64,000 nucleotides of DNA from Scytalidium lignicola (lineage: Eukaryota; Ascomycota; Leotiomycetes), in assembly GCA_002812745.2 (NCBI GenBank), contig NCSJ02000009.1, positions 186,001-250,000 of the forward strand, given 5' to 3'. Below the pieces are notes generated by a model. It searched no databases. It saw only the letters and a program-made list of their open reading frames with translations, and had not been told where the DNA came from. This document shows positions 33,886 to 45,181 of this stretch, one piece after another. Made by a program: the position numbers and the translations under genes. Within the stretch, counting starts at the first letter, position 1; each line of letters opens with the position of its first letter.

Positions 33886-35123
33886 TTAAAGGTGAAGCTG
33901 GCGGGCTACTTCCCTCTCCCTCTTCCTTAACTTAATCCACCATGTCGTACCTCCATGCTTCCTCCTAACCTCCACAACCTCCAGTCCACTCCCCCTCGCC
34001 GCATCCTCAACCACGGCGCCTAAATCCCTATTCCACCAGCATCCAAACTTCTCTGCATGTCCTGCCGCGCCATCGTCCAGGATCTTATTCAGCCAATTCC
34101 ACCGCCCTCGTCCGTGTTCCAACAGCAAGATCCTCCCTGAAGGTGCTAGAGCGGAAGAGAGATTATGAAGCATTGCCACGGGATCGGAAACGGAGCAGAG
34201 GGACATAGTTGAGAGGATGGTATCGTACTTTCCTGATGGAGTTGGGGAAGGAAGGAGTGCTTCGGATGTTGCGTCTTGGACTATCCAGCGTACTGGGATG
34301 GTTGTCTTTGCACTGCTAGCGCTGAGACTGAATTTCTGCTTAGCTATATCTAGCATTTGAGCTGACTTGTCTAGGCCGGTGAAGCTCTTGATAGATTTGT
34401 CAGTAGCACCTTTCTCACTGCTCTTCCAGTCATAGAAGTCTAGGTTCCTTCCCGTGCCGATGGAGACTTCTAACACATTCCCTCTGGCTTCCGCGGCGAG
34501 TTTCTTTCGTAATTTGGTTATGCCCATGAGGCTTTCTGTTAGTTCGACGGAGGCGTCGAATGTTGGTGCTATTTCATTGTAGACTGTTGATACGTCGGCT
34601 TGAGACTGGGGGAAAATTGGTGGGGTGCCAGAGGTAGTAGTTTTGGAGGATGATGACGACGACGGCGACTTGAAGTATGCTACTGCGAGGTAGGTGCCGT
34701 ATGCTGAGAGGGTGAATAGAGTTATGCCGCCGAAGACGATTGGGATTATGCGGTGTTTAAATGGACTGGAGTTTGAATTGGCGCTGGGAGTGGATTGAGA
34801 AGGAAGAGGTGATTTGCGAGTTGGTGTCCTGCGGTGTCGATCGTCAGCAATGGTACATTACGACGTGGAGATCGGGATTAAAATATGAAAGAGGAAGGAC
34901 GTAAGTACTTATATGGTAAAGGCTGCTTGCTGGGCGGATTCTTGGTACGAGAAGAAGCTTGACCTTTCTTCGCCGCGAAGTTGATAGAGGTTGCACGGAA
35001 TGTCCTTGATTTTGGCATTGTTATTACCAGCCCTCCTCTTCTAGCACCTAGGATCCGCCATTTTGTGACCAATTGCCTACTAATTGGCTTATTTTGCAAT
35101 ATTATTCCTCCTAGACGTTCCAT
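33886..35123 (-). CDS. OMS1: Mitochondrial methyltransferase, OMS1-like
   Basis: Exons 34909-35123 and 33886-34828 give 385 residues. The N-terminus is basic and poor in acids (MERLGGIILQNKP, then RRGGLVITMPKSR), as in a mitochondrial targeting sequence. A single membrane span follows (about residues 100-125: HRIIPIVFGGITLFTLSAYG), then a class I SAM methyltransferase domain with motif I as VLEVSIGTGRNLDFY, plus YDTILSTMSLCSV and GRILLLEHGRG. This layout matches yeast Oms1, an inner-membrane methyltransferase-like protein that supports respiratory function. The intron (34829-34908) uses donor GTACTT and acceptor CCGCAG and rejoins PLPYK-TPTRKS in frame. An internal ATG (MPKSRTF) is a possible alternative start. 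The pairing with OMS1 rests on topology and motif style. Confidence 0.75.
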
Positions 35124-35741
35124 AATTGATTTCGATACGTTGAGCTTAACCAAATTGCTTTACAGGCTTTATCGAATTGTTCTTCATCGAATTCCTTGCT
35201 CAGACCAGCAGAAATTTTAGTATAAATATCGGGACGATATTGGGTTTATATTGTCAGTAATATCGGGTCTCGTTCAAGGCGTTGCTGTCCATATTGTTTG
35301 CGGCTTTTTGAGGGAGTTCATTATCGATGGTTTGAGGTTTGGAGCTCGGTTTTTGACATTTTCTGCAAGGCTGACAAGGCTGATGCGCCGAGAACGCGAG
35401 GCTGCACATATGAGGGGAGGCGATGGCTCAATCAATCGGAAGCAATGGTATACCTTGGTGTGGACTATATATTAACTTATGGCCTCTGTAGTTTAATGTT
35501 ACAATGCTCATATTGGAACAAAATATCCTGCAAAAGCAACGACTTTACCAAAAAAAAAAAAACCATCAAATTGTCCTAAAAACCTATCTCTGCGAATTTA
35601 TATAGTTCCGAAACCAAAAAAAAACCAAAAAAAAACCTTGCATATTACACAAAGAATCTAAACAGTCATTATCAATACTATATCTCATCTTCATAATGGA
35701 TAGAATAAAACCCTTAACACCATTCCTACATCATACTCCCC
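35124..35741. other. Intergenic region, OMS1-like promoter / downstream gene 3' end
   Basis: 618 bp with A-rich tracts near 35550-35640. It holds the OMS1-like promoter and the 3' flank of the coiled-coil gene. Nothing else is seen. Confidence 0.4.
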
Positions 35742-36849
35742 TCAACCAAACCTCTCTTTCGCCAACTGCCTCAGCATCTCTATAGTTTTATTCTCCTTCT
35801 CTCTATGCTCCCTCAGCCTCTCCTCCCTCTCCTCCATCCTAGCACGAAGAATCTCCTCCTTCCGAATCTCCCTCTCCGTCTTTCTCCTCTCCAGCTCCGC
35901 TTTCTTCTTCTTGTACCCTTCAACCCCATCATCTCCTCCACCTCCCATGAGCTCACTATCAGGAATCTCCAGCGCCGCACCAGGCGATTTCTCCCTGAAG
36001 CCCTTCATCTTGGCGTTGATCTCGGTCTTCTTCTCGAGCTGCCGCTCACGGGTCCCTGGTTCTGCGCGGGGAACGAGTTCATCCAGCGCAGCCTTCTGTG
36101 CCTTGCGCTCGGCTTTGCGGGCCTGGCGGATAGAGTCGCGGTAGGTTAGTTTATCTTCATCTTCCATTTCGCGTTTCAGCTCTAGATCCTGTATATTGGG
36201 AATACTGGGCCCCATTCTGCTGCTACTGCCTCTTGACCGGCTTTCCTGACCTGGTAATGTAGGCCCAATTGAATCGTCGTCGCTGGAGGTATCCGCATCT
36301 CCGGCAAGAGCTACATCATCTGGTCCTTGCCTTGCCCGTTCTTCTCTCTTATGTATTTCGTCGCTGGTGGACATTCCGTGAAGGGATCGTTGTAATGTTG
36401 AAGGATCGTACCAGTGTTTTGATAATTCTCCACGGTTCCTCAGACATGTTAGATTTGATTTATTTTGGATTATATTGGTAAAGGCCATGACTACAATGTT
36501 GGGAGCGAAGAGGGTTCCCCATTCCTTACCATTTTCCAAGAAAACTCTTCCACCGTCCCTTTGCCTCAGTTTCATCTAGGCCGTCTAGAACCTTGCCCTT
36601 CTGTATATCGAGGTATAATGCAAACAATGATTTGTAAACATCGTAGTCATGTTTACTAAGTGGTTGCGAGTTAAATGGGAGCTCTTTTATATTCGGCTTG
36701 GAAGAGGAAGTTGTATGATGGTGGTGGTGGTGTCGGTGAGGGGATCTCGTTCGTTGCAAATGGTGGTGATGATGATGTCTCCTCGGCGATTGCGATCGCG
36801 AATCTCTCCTGCGATCGGCTTCACGGTGTGTATGGCTGCGCTCTGACAT
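35742..36849 (-). CDS. His-rich, charged coiled-coil nuclear-type protein (HEL117-like annotation)
   Basis: Exons 36530-36849 and 35742-36438 give 338 residues. The N-terminal part is Arg/Ser-rich with two separate runs of six His (within about residues 24-47). A conserved block follows: ELPFNSQPLSKHDYDVYKSL, FALYLDIQKG, KGRWKSFLGKW-NRGELSKHWYDPSTL. The C-terminal third is a highly charged helix or coiled coil rich in Glu/Lys/Arg (KKKKAELERRKTEREIRKEE). Two short motifs, IGPTLPG and MGPSIPN, resemble GPxLP motifs of GPALPP-type proteins. Fungal homologues are often labelled RNA helicase HEL117, but I see no helicase motifs. The RS-like and charged character suggests a role in RNA processing (inference). 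The intron 36439-36529 ends in an unusual GAG acceptor with branch CTAAC. Confidence 0.72.
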
Positions 36850-37204
36850 GTTGTAATCCTTAAGGAAAAGATAATCGGAAGCTGGTGAGAACGAACTCTT
36901 AGATTGAGAGAACTTGAAGTTAATGTCACGCGAGTGCAAACAACGCAAACAGCGGTTAAAAGTGTGGGGCAGATTTGCGGGGGAGGGGCTTCGTTCTCTG
37001 AGAATGTCGTGTGGGAGGTTGATCACGTATATCGTGGGATCAGGAACTGAAAAACACCACAGTAAATAAACTCTTCCTTTCCACTATTAGGTTTATACTG
37101 CTATTCATTGATATATGGTGTCGGGAATCATGAAGGGAGCAAAAACATTTCTCCAAATCCAAGTCAGCGATCTCGCCGCTGGTTTCGCGGATCCATAAAT
37201 TCCC
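36850..37204. other. Short intergenic region between two minus-strand genes
   Basis: 355 bp holding the leader of the His-rich protein gene and the 3' flank of the glutathione transferase gene. No separate feature is seen. Confidence 0.4.
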
Positions 37205-38288
37205 CTATGGAGAAACATATTTATACCCAAATTTCTCCTTCGCCTTGTTAATCTTCTCCAGAGACTTATCATAGTTTTCCTTGAATTCTGGATTTTCCTT
37301 AATCTGCTCCTTAATTGCTTCGATACTGAACCTGCTCTCTGACGGCACCGCAAGCCCCTTCTTTACGGCTGGCCGAGCATAGATTCTCTCCCACCACTTG
37401 AACACATTCGGGAACTGCTTCTCCAGATCTATGCCTAAGGCAAGGGACATATTTATCCAGCCAAAGTTGGCAATGTCTGCGATGCTGTATTTACCACGTC
37501 CGGGACCGACGATGTAGTCACGGTCCTTAAGGTGGGCGTCTAGGACACCATATAGACGCTCAGTCTCACCTACATAACGCTGAATACCCCAAGGTGAGTC
37601 CTCCTTGGCAGCACGGAGGAAGTGGTTTGCCTGTCCCTGCCTATGTGATTAAGAAAAAGAGAGATAGTTAGAATCAGTTCTGGCGTGCAGGTCAGAAAAA
37701 GCATGGAGAAATTCGGCATACATGGGTCCAATTCCTCCGGTTCTATGTGGTTTGTGTCAGCTTTCTGTGCTCTCTTCTGGGACTTGCAACAACTTACTGC
37801 CAGGCAATCCATTGCTCAGCCCTGCTGAGATCATCGGGATCATTGTCGAAGCTGAACTTGTTCTCGGGATCGTAATAGCGAGTTAAATAAGTTAAAATAG
37901 CAGCTCCCTCGAAAACAGGGAAGTCGTTCCGATCGTGGTCGACAAGTGCGGGAATACGGCCGTTTGGATTAATCTTGATGAACCAGGGTTCTTTTTGGAT
38001 GTTCTGCATAATATTGATGCTCTGAAATGTATACTCCTTGCCATAAGCCTCTTTCAGCTCCTCGAGGATGATGGAGGCTTTATGACCGTTTGGAGTACCG
38101 AATGTTAGGAGCTCGATTCCTGACTTGGCGATGAGGCCAGTGGGTCTGTCAGGTGCTGCCATTGCGCCGTTGTTACTATTAAACCGTATCTGTCTAGTCA
38201 GGTGTTTGGATAAGTGATTAGATGTCTGATGGAGTCTCTTAAGAGAGAAAGAAGAGAGAGAAGAGACAGCAGAAGAGTAATTGTACAT
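37205..38288 (-). CDS. Glutathione S-transferase, Ure2-like
   Basis: Exons 37798-38288, 37722-37742 and 37205-37640 give 315 residues. The thioredoxin-like domain (about 50-135) shows IELLTFGTPNGHKASIILEE, the cis-Pro region NPNGRIPALVDHD and the glutathione-binding VFEGAAILTYL. The alpha-helical C-terminal domain includes GGIGPMQGQANHFLRAA, DYIVGPGRGKYSIADI and FPNVFKWWERIYARPAVKKG. These features mark the fungal Ure2p-like/YfcG class of glutathione transferases, used in detoxification and redox metabolism. The middle exon is only 21 nt and supplies part of QTGGIGPM. The first 42 residues (SLKRLHQTSNHLSKHLTRQI) are basic and lack acids, like a mitochondrial signal; a second in-frame Met at 38160-38162 (MAAPDRPTG) starts the catalytic domain directly. 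Confidence 0.9.
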
Positions 38289-39240
38289 GAGGAAAGAGGG
38301 AAACTAAAATCAAGCAGAAAATGAGGGGTTCAAGTCAATACAGTACAAAGATAGCTATTGGTGATACAAGGAGAGACAGATTAATCAGATTGCATGACGT
38401 GTAGGAGCGGTACCTTTTTTGATTTGAAATCAGCTGCTGTGGTGGAGGGCAGAAGCTATGACCACCCTCAACCACCAGTATGCTTTCACAATTCCGATCC
38501 TTCCTCGCTGTCCCAAGACGGAAATTATATCACATATGCTATCTCTGCTTACTCAATTGACATCCAGCAGGCAGTGACTTGCTTATGCATGGTGCGGTTA
38601 ACGTACGAAACTCCTGTTGCCTAGTACTTCCCATGGCTTCAATTGGCTAACTGCGAGCTGTAGTTCCGTGCTGACAAAGGTTGGTGATACCGCGCACTTG
38701 TTTCTGAGCTCCAGAGGGGTAAAGTAGATAGGTATCGGAGATAATAATATTCCCGAAGGGGAAAATATTCGGAAATAGAAATAAAACTAGAGAATACTTC
38801 CAAGGTAGGAGCAATCTAACTTGGACGAATAGACGGCTCTGTAGAGGATATATATCTTATCTATAGGTAGGTAGATAGATAGGTATACAGTGTTAATCTA
38901 ACTAACTCCTTCCAGATCAACCTCCCTTTCCAACGCCATACATATATATGTCTACATATTCATATATTGAAACCAAGATCCCTAAATACCTTATCTGATT
39001 ATTCCTCTCTATCAAAAGGAGGTATAGTAAGGGTGGAGAAACGGATGAGATGAGCCCGATGGGCTTTAAACCCCTCATCCTTGATATAATGTGTGGTTTG
39101 AAAGAGCGAGGGAATCCTGGGTAAACCTCGAAGAGATGCTGAAAGGCGCCCCAAGTAGCCTTTAATGATCAGCTCGCAGTACGAGCACACCAAAAAATAT
39201 AGTCCAGAGGCAGAGAGAAGTAGGAATCCAAACCCTCGAG
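38289..39240. other. Intergenic region, GST promoter / GT8 3' end
   Basis: 952 bp between two minus-strand genes. It contains short GATA/GGTA-type runs near 38860-38895. No gene is supported. Confidence 0.4.
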
Positions 39241-40242
39241 CTATCTAGCTTCTGTCGTCTCGTAGTACTTCTGCATCTTCCCCTTAGCCTCTTCCCATAT
39301 AGCTCTTAACTCATCTGGCCCCGTCATGCCAAACTTCTCATGCAGCGAAGCTACCCCGCCTTTGAAATCTCGCAGACTAGGCCATGTCGCACTCCACATA
39401 TAGTCGAGTTCAAACCATGGCATAGCCCCATCGCGGCGAAAAGCATAATTCAAGAGACTCTGCTCCATGGTATGAGGATCGAAACGGCGATAATGGCTGG
39501 TCACCGACATTAGGTACCTGTACATTTCCTTGGACGGCGCCGCAAGCCAAAAGCCTGCCGTGAAGATGGTAGTTGGAGGTGGAGGAAAGGGATGGTCTCT
39601 CTCTCCAGTCAGGGCGTTGTCTGACCGGGCAGCAAACACATATTGTGCCGGAAGAGGAGCCTCATCGCTCTTGACCTGGCCTGTTCGATGTGCCAGCGCG
39701 GTCATTGGCGCCTGGATCCTCTCGTCCTCAAAAATAGGGCAGATTGGTCTCGTAATGAGAGTATCGGCATCTATGAAAAGGATTCGCTCGTAGTCTGTCA
39801 TTTCGAATAAACGAAGCTTGGCGAATTGGTCCTTCCATCTTGTCACACCCGTCTTCACCCACCACGGCAGAGGCACATCCTCGACCTGTACAACGGTTGC
39901 ACCATCCTTTGCGAGCCGGTCACGTTTCGCAGAAGGCACGTCTGATGTGACGAGGACGAGGAAGGGAATCGAGGAATTGCAGCGCGTGGCTGTATCGTGG
40001 AGAAGTTGGTAGCCCAGAGTTCGTGTTGCCAAGTAGTAGAAGTCATTTTCGTTCTTGGCATCTGCTGGAGTGGCACCTCCAGTCAAGAATGTTGCAATGG
40101 CAGAAGGCGACGGGGCCACAGCCTGGTCTAGTCGGCCATATTGTGTATCGAATGGCCTCGGCGCAGGAGTACGGAAGAAGAATGTAATAAAGAGTGTGAG
40201 CAATACCGCGAATAGAGCGATGTAACGTACTCTGGGCGTCAT
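39241..40242 (-). CDS. Family 8 glycosyltransferase, type II membrane protein
   Basis: Single exon, 333 residues. A short cytosolic tail (MTPRVR) is followed by a signal anchor (YIALFAVLLTLFITFFF), as in Golgi glycosyltransferases. The luminal domain is GT8/glycogenin-like: DFYYLATRTLGYQLL, FLVLVTSDVPSAKRDRLAKD, then RWKDQFAKLRLFEMTDYERI and the metal-binding DxD in LFIDADTLI. The C-terminal part keeps TAGFWLAAPS, FDPHTMEQSLLNYAF and LHEKFG. Known members move a sugar from a UDP- or GDP-sugar to a glycan; the acceptor here cannot be told. The anchor argues against true glycogenin, which is soluble. Divergent from the NAPE-PLD-like gene across about 0.8 kb. Confidence 0.85.
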   Translation of the reverse strand: MTPRVRYIALFAVLLTLFITFFFRTPAPRPFDTQYGRLDQAVAPSPSAIATFLTGGATPADAKNENDFYYLATRTLGYQLLHDTATRCNSSIPFLVLVTSDVPSAKRDRLAKDGATVVQVEDVPLPWWVKTGVTRWKDQFAKLRLFEMTDYERILFIDADTLITRPICPIFEDERIQAPMTALAHRTGQVKSDEAPLPAQYVFAARSDNALTGERDHPFPPPPTTIFTAGFWLAAPSKEMYRYLMSVTSHYRRFDPHTMEQSLLNYAFRRDGAMPWFELDYMWSATWPSLRDFKGGVASLHEKFGMTGPDELRAIWEEAKGKMQKYYETTEAR

Positions 40243-41055
40243 TTGGAGAAAAAGGAGAGCTCTGCTGCTAGGTCATGATGATGATTGTCGAGATCGAATT
40301 TCCCAAAATTACCCCTTTTCCCCCAGGAAACCACCTGGTCAGCCTTGTCAGCTACCGCGGTAGTTAATTACCCACAGTAAGCCTCCATCACCACTCCCGC
40401 GCCGTGGGTTCGTACGGTGAAGGAAGGGGCAGTGCATAGCACACGGCACAGTACTGTAATCCCAATAAGTTACTTAAATAGACATGCTTACCTGGAGCAT
40501 CCAGGCAGTTTATCATGGCATTTCAGAATGCATTTCAGATTTCCTGCGTCCGCAATGCCAGTGAGTGGAATATCTTGTTTTGTTCTCAAGCACCGAAGAT
40601 TGCGGATGGCTAATTGTCCCCCCCGGGCACTGGGGTAAGGCTAATGTCCGCTGACAACCTTAACACACCACGAAATAATCATATTTGCCAGCAATATTAT
40701 CCTTCGGCGGATATACGAAAGTCCTACACCTCTTGTGCCAGAATGGATATATGGACAAATGGACAATTAACAACAGACTAAGATGGAGTTGAAGTTACTT
40801 TGGAGTAATCCACATGCATTGTCGGTTGCTGAGTTGCTCCGGACCCGATCTTTCGCACACTTCGCACCTTAACACCGCGGTTCCACTAATTCCGCGAGGT
40901 GAGTACGCAGGATGCTTGCTGTCTGATACGGCCGTGTAGGTCTACGTTACTTTTTCATGCTGTCTCAGTTATTAAATTCTATGGTTTTCCTTTCATCTCT
41001 ATTTCTTTAATCTCTTGCTTTTCCTTAGCTCTCCTATCTCGTCCGCATCTCACTA
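40243..41055. promoter_or_regulatory. Divergent intergenic region, GT8 / NAPE-PLD-like
   Basis: 813 bp shared as promoter by two divergent genes. It holds one TACTGTA motif near 40452. Nothing else is distinguishable. Confidence 0.4.
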
Positions 41056-42583
41056 ATGAGGAACTCTCTGCGTCGTCTATTCCACCATTCTCGCCCCCTC
41101 AGGCAAGCTGGAGCTTCTCAAAGTTCGCGACCACCCAATTCCAACCAGACAAGAGCTGCCATGTCCTCCGCGGCAACCCTTACCGCAATTGCTCTGTATA
41201 CCAGCACAGTGACCAAGCCATCGGCCCTAGGAGCTGTGCCCGAAGATGCGGTAGACAAGGCGCATCATCTGAAGGAAGGGAAAGGCTTCTGGAATCCCTG
41301 GCCCTCATGTGCGGATGTAACCGTTGTGGACATTTTCAGAGATTCCATATGGTAAGCTATATTGTCAGCCGTCAGTGAAGGAATACTTGAATTGTTTGAG
41401 CAAAGAGATATATGACCGGCGAAATTGCATTGGTTGGGATTATGAAGAAATCCAACCTAGCCAGCTAGCTAATATATCTTCGCACCTACTACCTTTCCTA
41501 AATAGAGGGGGGGGTTCATTACTTTTGCCATCAACATTTGAACTGACACTCTTCAGGGCTAGAATAAAAGGAAAGATGGCGCCCGACACGACACCGCCCA
41601 CCGTGCCCGTCCTCAAGCCGGAATTCCTCTCCAGCAGAAAAGGGTCGGAATCACTGCGCGCAACATGGCTCGGACACGCGTGCTACTATGTCGAATTCCC
41701 AGGCGGCCTTCGCGTTCTCTTCGATCCTGTCTTTGAAGACCGTTGCAGTCCCATTAGTTTCATGGGTCCAAAGCGATTCACGGAGTCCCCTTGTCATATA
41801 GAAGACATTCCTATAATTGATGTGGTTGTCATAAGTCACAGTCACTACGACCATCTTTCCCACCCTACCGTCAAGACCATCCACAAGAAGCATCCGAATG
41901 TCCAATTCATGGTCGGTTTGGGGCTTAAGAGCTGGTTCAAAGACAGTGGGATCACAAACGTTGTAGAGATGGATTGGTGGAACGATGTAGATCTCACTCT
42001 TACGCCCGCCACGGGCGAGAAGCGCATCTCAGAGACCTCTCCCGATGCTCCAACGCAAAACTCCTCATCCGAAAACATTTCTGCCCGCATCTCCTGTCTC
42101 CCCTGCCAGCACTGCTCTGCCCGCACGCCCTTCGACCGATTCCACACGCTCTGGTGTTCCTGGGCCGTAGAGTCCGGCGGCAAGAAGGTCTGGTTCGGAG
42201 GCGACACAGGCTACCGCTCTGTTCCCCATCTTCCCGAGGACGTCGACGACTACGGACCCGAATTCAAGGATCTTCCATTCTGTCCGGCTTTCAAGCAGAT
42301 AGGCGACCTGCGGGGCCCATTTGATCTAGGCTTGATTCCCATTGGGGCGTACGATCCTAGACATTTGTTTAGTAATATGCATGCCAATCCGTTTGATAGT
42401 GTCAATATCTTCATGGATACGAAATGTAAGAGAGCGATGGGGATACATTGGGGAACGTGGGTTTTGACTGGAGAGGAAGTAATAGAGCCACCCAAGCTAT
42501 TAAAGAAGGCCATGGCGTGGAAAGGCTTGCCTGAGACGGGATTGTTTGATGTTTGTGACATTGGGGAGTCTAGGGAGTTTTAG
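41056..42583 (+). CDS. NAPE-hydrolysing phospholipase D-like metallo-beta-lactamase
   Basis: Exons 41056-41351 and 41557-42583 give 440 residues. The catalytic domain begins LRATWLGHACYYVEF and contains the metal-binding HxHxDH motif as SHSHYDHLS (about residues 193-198), then CLPCQHCSARTPFDR, VWFGGDTGYRSVP, LIPIGAYDPRH and MGIHWGTWVLT. This is the layout of N-acyl-phosphatidylethanolamine phospholipase D, which releases N-acylethanolamines. The N-terminus (MRNSLRRLFHHSRPLRQAG) is basic and acid-free, suggesting mitochondrial import or membrane association. A nearby second Met (MSSAATLTAI) could also start. The 205-nt intron uses GTAAGC and CTTCAG with branch CTGAC and joins RDSIW-ARIKGK. It is longer than most introns here. 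The linker encoded around the junction is the least certain part. Confidence 0.85.
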
Positions 42584-43097
42584 GGATATGAGCGTTACCT
42601 TTTGGAGCGAAGGAGTTAAACAGCGGTATTCCATATTTATGTAACCGACAATGACAAGGGCGTCAATCATGTGCAAATATCACTCTAGGATAATGTATAA
42701 AGTAGTCTGTTAAGATTTGAAATAGCACTTTTCCTTCCTACGGAGTACAAAATGAGATGACGGCTGGCATAAGCAGTATTGACAGACATCTTCCCGTAGT
42801 CTTACAAATCGATACCCCATCGGAAAGCTTGATAAAAAAGGAGGACCGGCTGACGGCGCTACTAGTTTTCAAGAGACAGTAAACATAAAATAAAATAAAA
42901 ACGAAACGAGACCGGAATCATATATATCCACATCACAATTCATTGCAAAGTATTGACCGAACCCACTCGAACCTAATAATGTAACTTGTCTCGTGTCATT
43001 AGTCACGTACCCTACCTTATCCATGACCCAGGATAATCTGAAAAGTGTCAGCATTGCTTGCTAGTCAAGCATCTTCAGAATGCCGCGAATTGGATAA
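42584..43097. other. Convergent intergenic region
   Basis: 514 bp between the 3' ends of the NAPE-PLD-like gene (+) and the SR-protein gene (-). Only 3' flanking sequence is seen. Confidence 0.4.
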
Positions 43098-44691
43098 TTA
43101 CCAGTAGCGGGGACGACGATAGTCATCACCGTATCCAGGTTCGCGCGGTGGGTAATCTCTGGGTGGAGGTCGGTCATAGGGTGGTCTACCATGGCCATTG
43201 ACATATGGGTCTGGAGGAGGATAGTCACGACGATACGGATCGTCGAAACCACCGCGACGTGGTGGTGGATAATCATCGATTGGGCCACGTGCTCTTGGTG
43301 GAGAACGGTAGCGTCCGCGGTCATCGTCATAGTAACCACGACGATGAGGTGGACTTCTGTCACGGTAACCACGAGGGCTGTAGCCGCCGCGAGGACCACG
43401 GCGCTCGTAGTCATCGTAGCCTCTGCGACCAGGTGAACGCGATCTAGGGCGATGATCACGAGGAATATCTGGTTGAGTCTGTACACTATCAGAATGAAGT
43501 TAATTGAATGTATCGTCATCTAACTCACATCTGCAACACATGTGACTCGCACGCCCTTGAATTCGCGACCATCTAGCTTCTCTACTGCGGTTTTGAGGTC
43601 CGCAGCAGTCTCGAACTCGACAAAGCTTCTGATTTGTTAGCAAATGGTCGTCTAGAGAAATATATTTAGGTATACTGACCCTTTACCATCCCGATCACGG
43701 CCTGTCTCTGAGTAGACTACGTCAAGGCTAGATTGACGGGCGAAATCTTTAAGATCCTAAATCCAGAATCCATGTAAGTCCTTATCCAGGTTTTTGCGGT
43801 ATCTAAACGCCACAAGGTAATGGTAGTTGCCCTCCAATAGCCAGTCCAGATAGATAGATAGATAGATGGTCCATCAGATATACCTCCTCACTGCGCTGTG
43901 CCGCTGAAGAACTAGCAGTAAGCAAGGAAAAGAAGTCGAGACAGCATATGAAAGACCAGATTACGTGGACATACACAAGTCCAGCAAGTCCTAAGCTGCT
44001 CAGGCAAATGCACTAGCAGACTGCTGCGATGGTGGTTCACCACTGGCAGGGCATGATGCTGGCCAGGACTGTAACTAAAATGATGCCCAACGGTCTGATT
44101 ACATAGAAGGTAGTCCAAATAATATTGTTGTCTCAGAGTCCAAATAGCAAGATGCGAGATCCAATAGTCCTGGAGAAGAAACGGGGATAACAGACCTGCC
44201 AGCTGGTCTCACTTGGAAGTCCAGAGATTTGCATACGATGAGGAGTACGTCTGGGACGAGGAGCTGATCGCTCAGAATTGGCATATGGTTCGCGACTGCG
44301 AGTTCCACGGGCGAACTGCACTGTCAAACGCTCGCCCATAAAGTCCGAGCCGTGGAAAGCTGATATTCTGTTATTATTGGAACTAAAACTCGACTAGTAT
44401 CATTCTTACCAGGAACCACGTCGCGCGCATCCATGGCATCTTTATATTCGATGAAGCCGAAACCATTCATCAGTTTGATCTCGGTGATCTCGCCGGTGCC
44501 ATGGGTGTTAAAGTGTGCCTCGACGTCAGCTTTGGTTGCTGTTCAATTGTTAGAGACGATACTGATGAGTATATCAAAACATGAGGTGGCAAGCCAAGCT
44601 CGTGATGGTCGAAAGGCCCGTCTTGCTTGCTTCACTTACCATTGCGAGGGAGATTGCCCAGGTACAGCCTGGTCGACGAGACTTCCGTCAT
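43098..44691 (-). CDS. srp2: SR-type splicing factor with two RRMs and RG/RS-rich tail (Srp2-like)
   Basis: Exons 44640-44691, 44410-44538, 44196-44359, 43680-43756, 43529-43628 and 43098-43478 give 300 residues. RRM1 (about 7-80) has RLYLGNLPRNATKADVEAHF (RNP2) and MNGFGFIEYKDAMDA (RNP1). RRM2 starts HRMQISGLPSETSWQ-DLKDFAR, the SWQDLKD pseudo-RRM signature of SRSF1-class proteins, and continues GSFVEFETAADLKTAVEKLDG. The tail is rich in RG, RS, YDD and PP motifs and ends RRPRYW. Members bind exonic RNA, promote spliceosome assembly and shuttle in mRNA export. The third intron, inside the SWQ-DLKD motif, is 439 nt with a weak GTCTGT donor; the other introns are 50-101 nt. The donor of the fourth intron is GTCAGT. 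The symbol follows the S. pombe orthologue by domain resemblance. Confidence 0.88.
43757..44195 (-). other. Long intron with alternative donor in the SR-protein gene
   Basis: 439 nt, at least four times longer than the gene's other introns. The used donor is GTCTGT, while a consensus GTATGT lies downstream at 43974-43969. Use of the second donor would extend exon 3 and bring in an in-frame TGA after 20 codons. A TAGA/GATA run sits at about 43850-43868. Confidence 0.6.
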
Positions 44692-45181
44692 CGTGGATTT
44701 GTTTGTCCAGTAATAAAACTATGAACTCCCTTGACTGAGGTTTTTAGGATATAAGGTGCAAATTTAAATGAAGGTTCAGTATGCGCGATGGACGGGCGTA
44801 GCTGTCAGTCAGGGCGGGGCGTTGTTCCAAGATGGTGCCGCTTTGACGGTAGATTGAGGAAGGATAAACACTCCAGCGTGAGGCGGAGAACATTAGGCGA
44901 CAAGCTTAGCGAGCAAATCGATTGGCTGTATCGTGAATCACGTGATCGTGCACCATCACAGCGCGGCGAATGAATACTTGAGCATTTGCAAGATGTCAAG
45001 GAAACAAAAGCATTAGAGTCATATCGATTTTTCCTTCATTATATAAACATTCCCTGGATATCTAAACTGCATGAAAACCTCCACATCACTCATTACAACG
45101 AACGCCGCATTCCCCATATATCATAAGATGAATACACTACAGACCTAACGCCCCGAACCAAGAATCTCAAACGCATAATAC
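44692..45181. other. SR-protein gene promoter / NDC80 3' flank
   Basis: 490 bp between two minus-strand genes. It holds the SR-protein promoter and leader and the NDC80 3' UTR; nothing else is seen. Confidence 0.4.

Noticed and set aside
43912..44118. In-frame 195-nt cassette exon inside the long SR-protein intron (43975-44169)
   Set aside because: The stretch is open and a multiple of three, but the intron before it would be only 26 nt, too short to splice. The alternative-donor reading explains the sites better.
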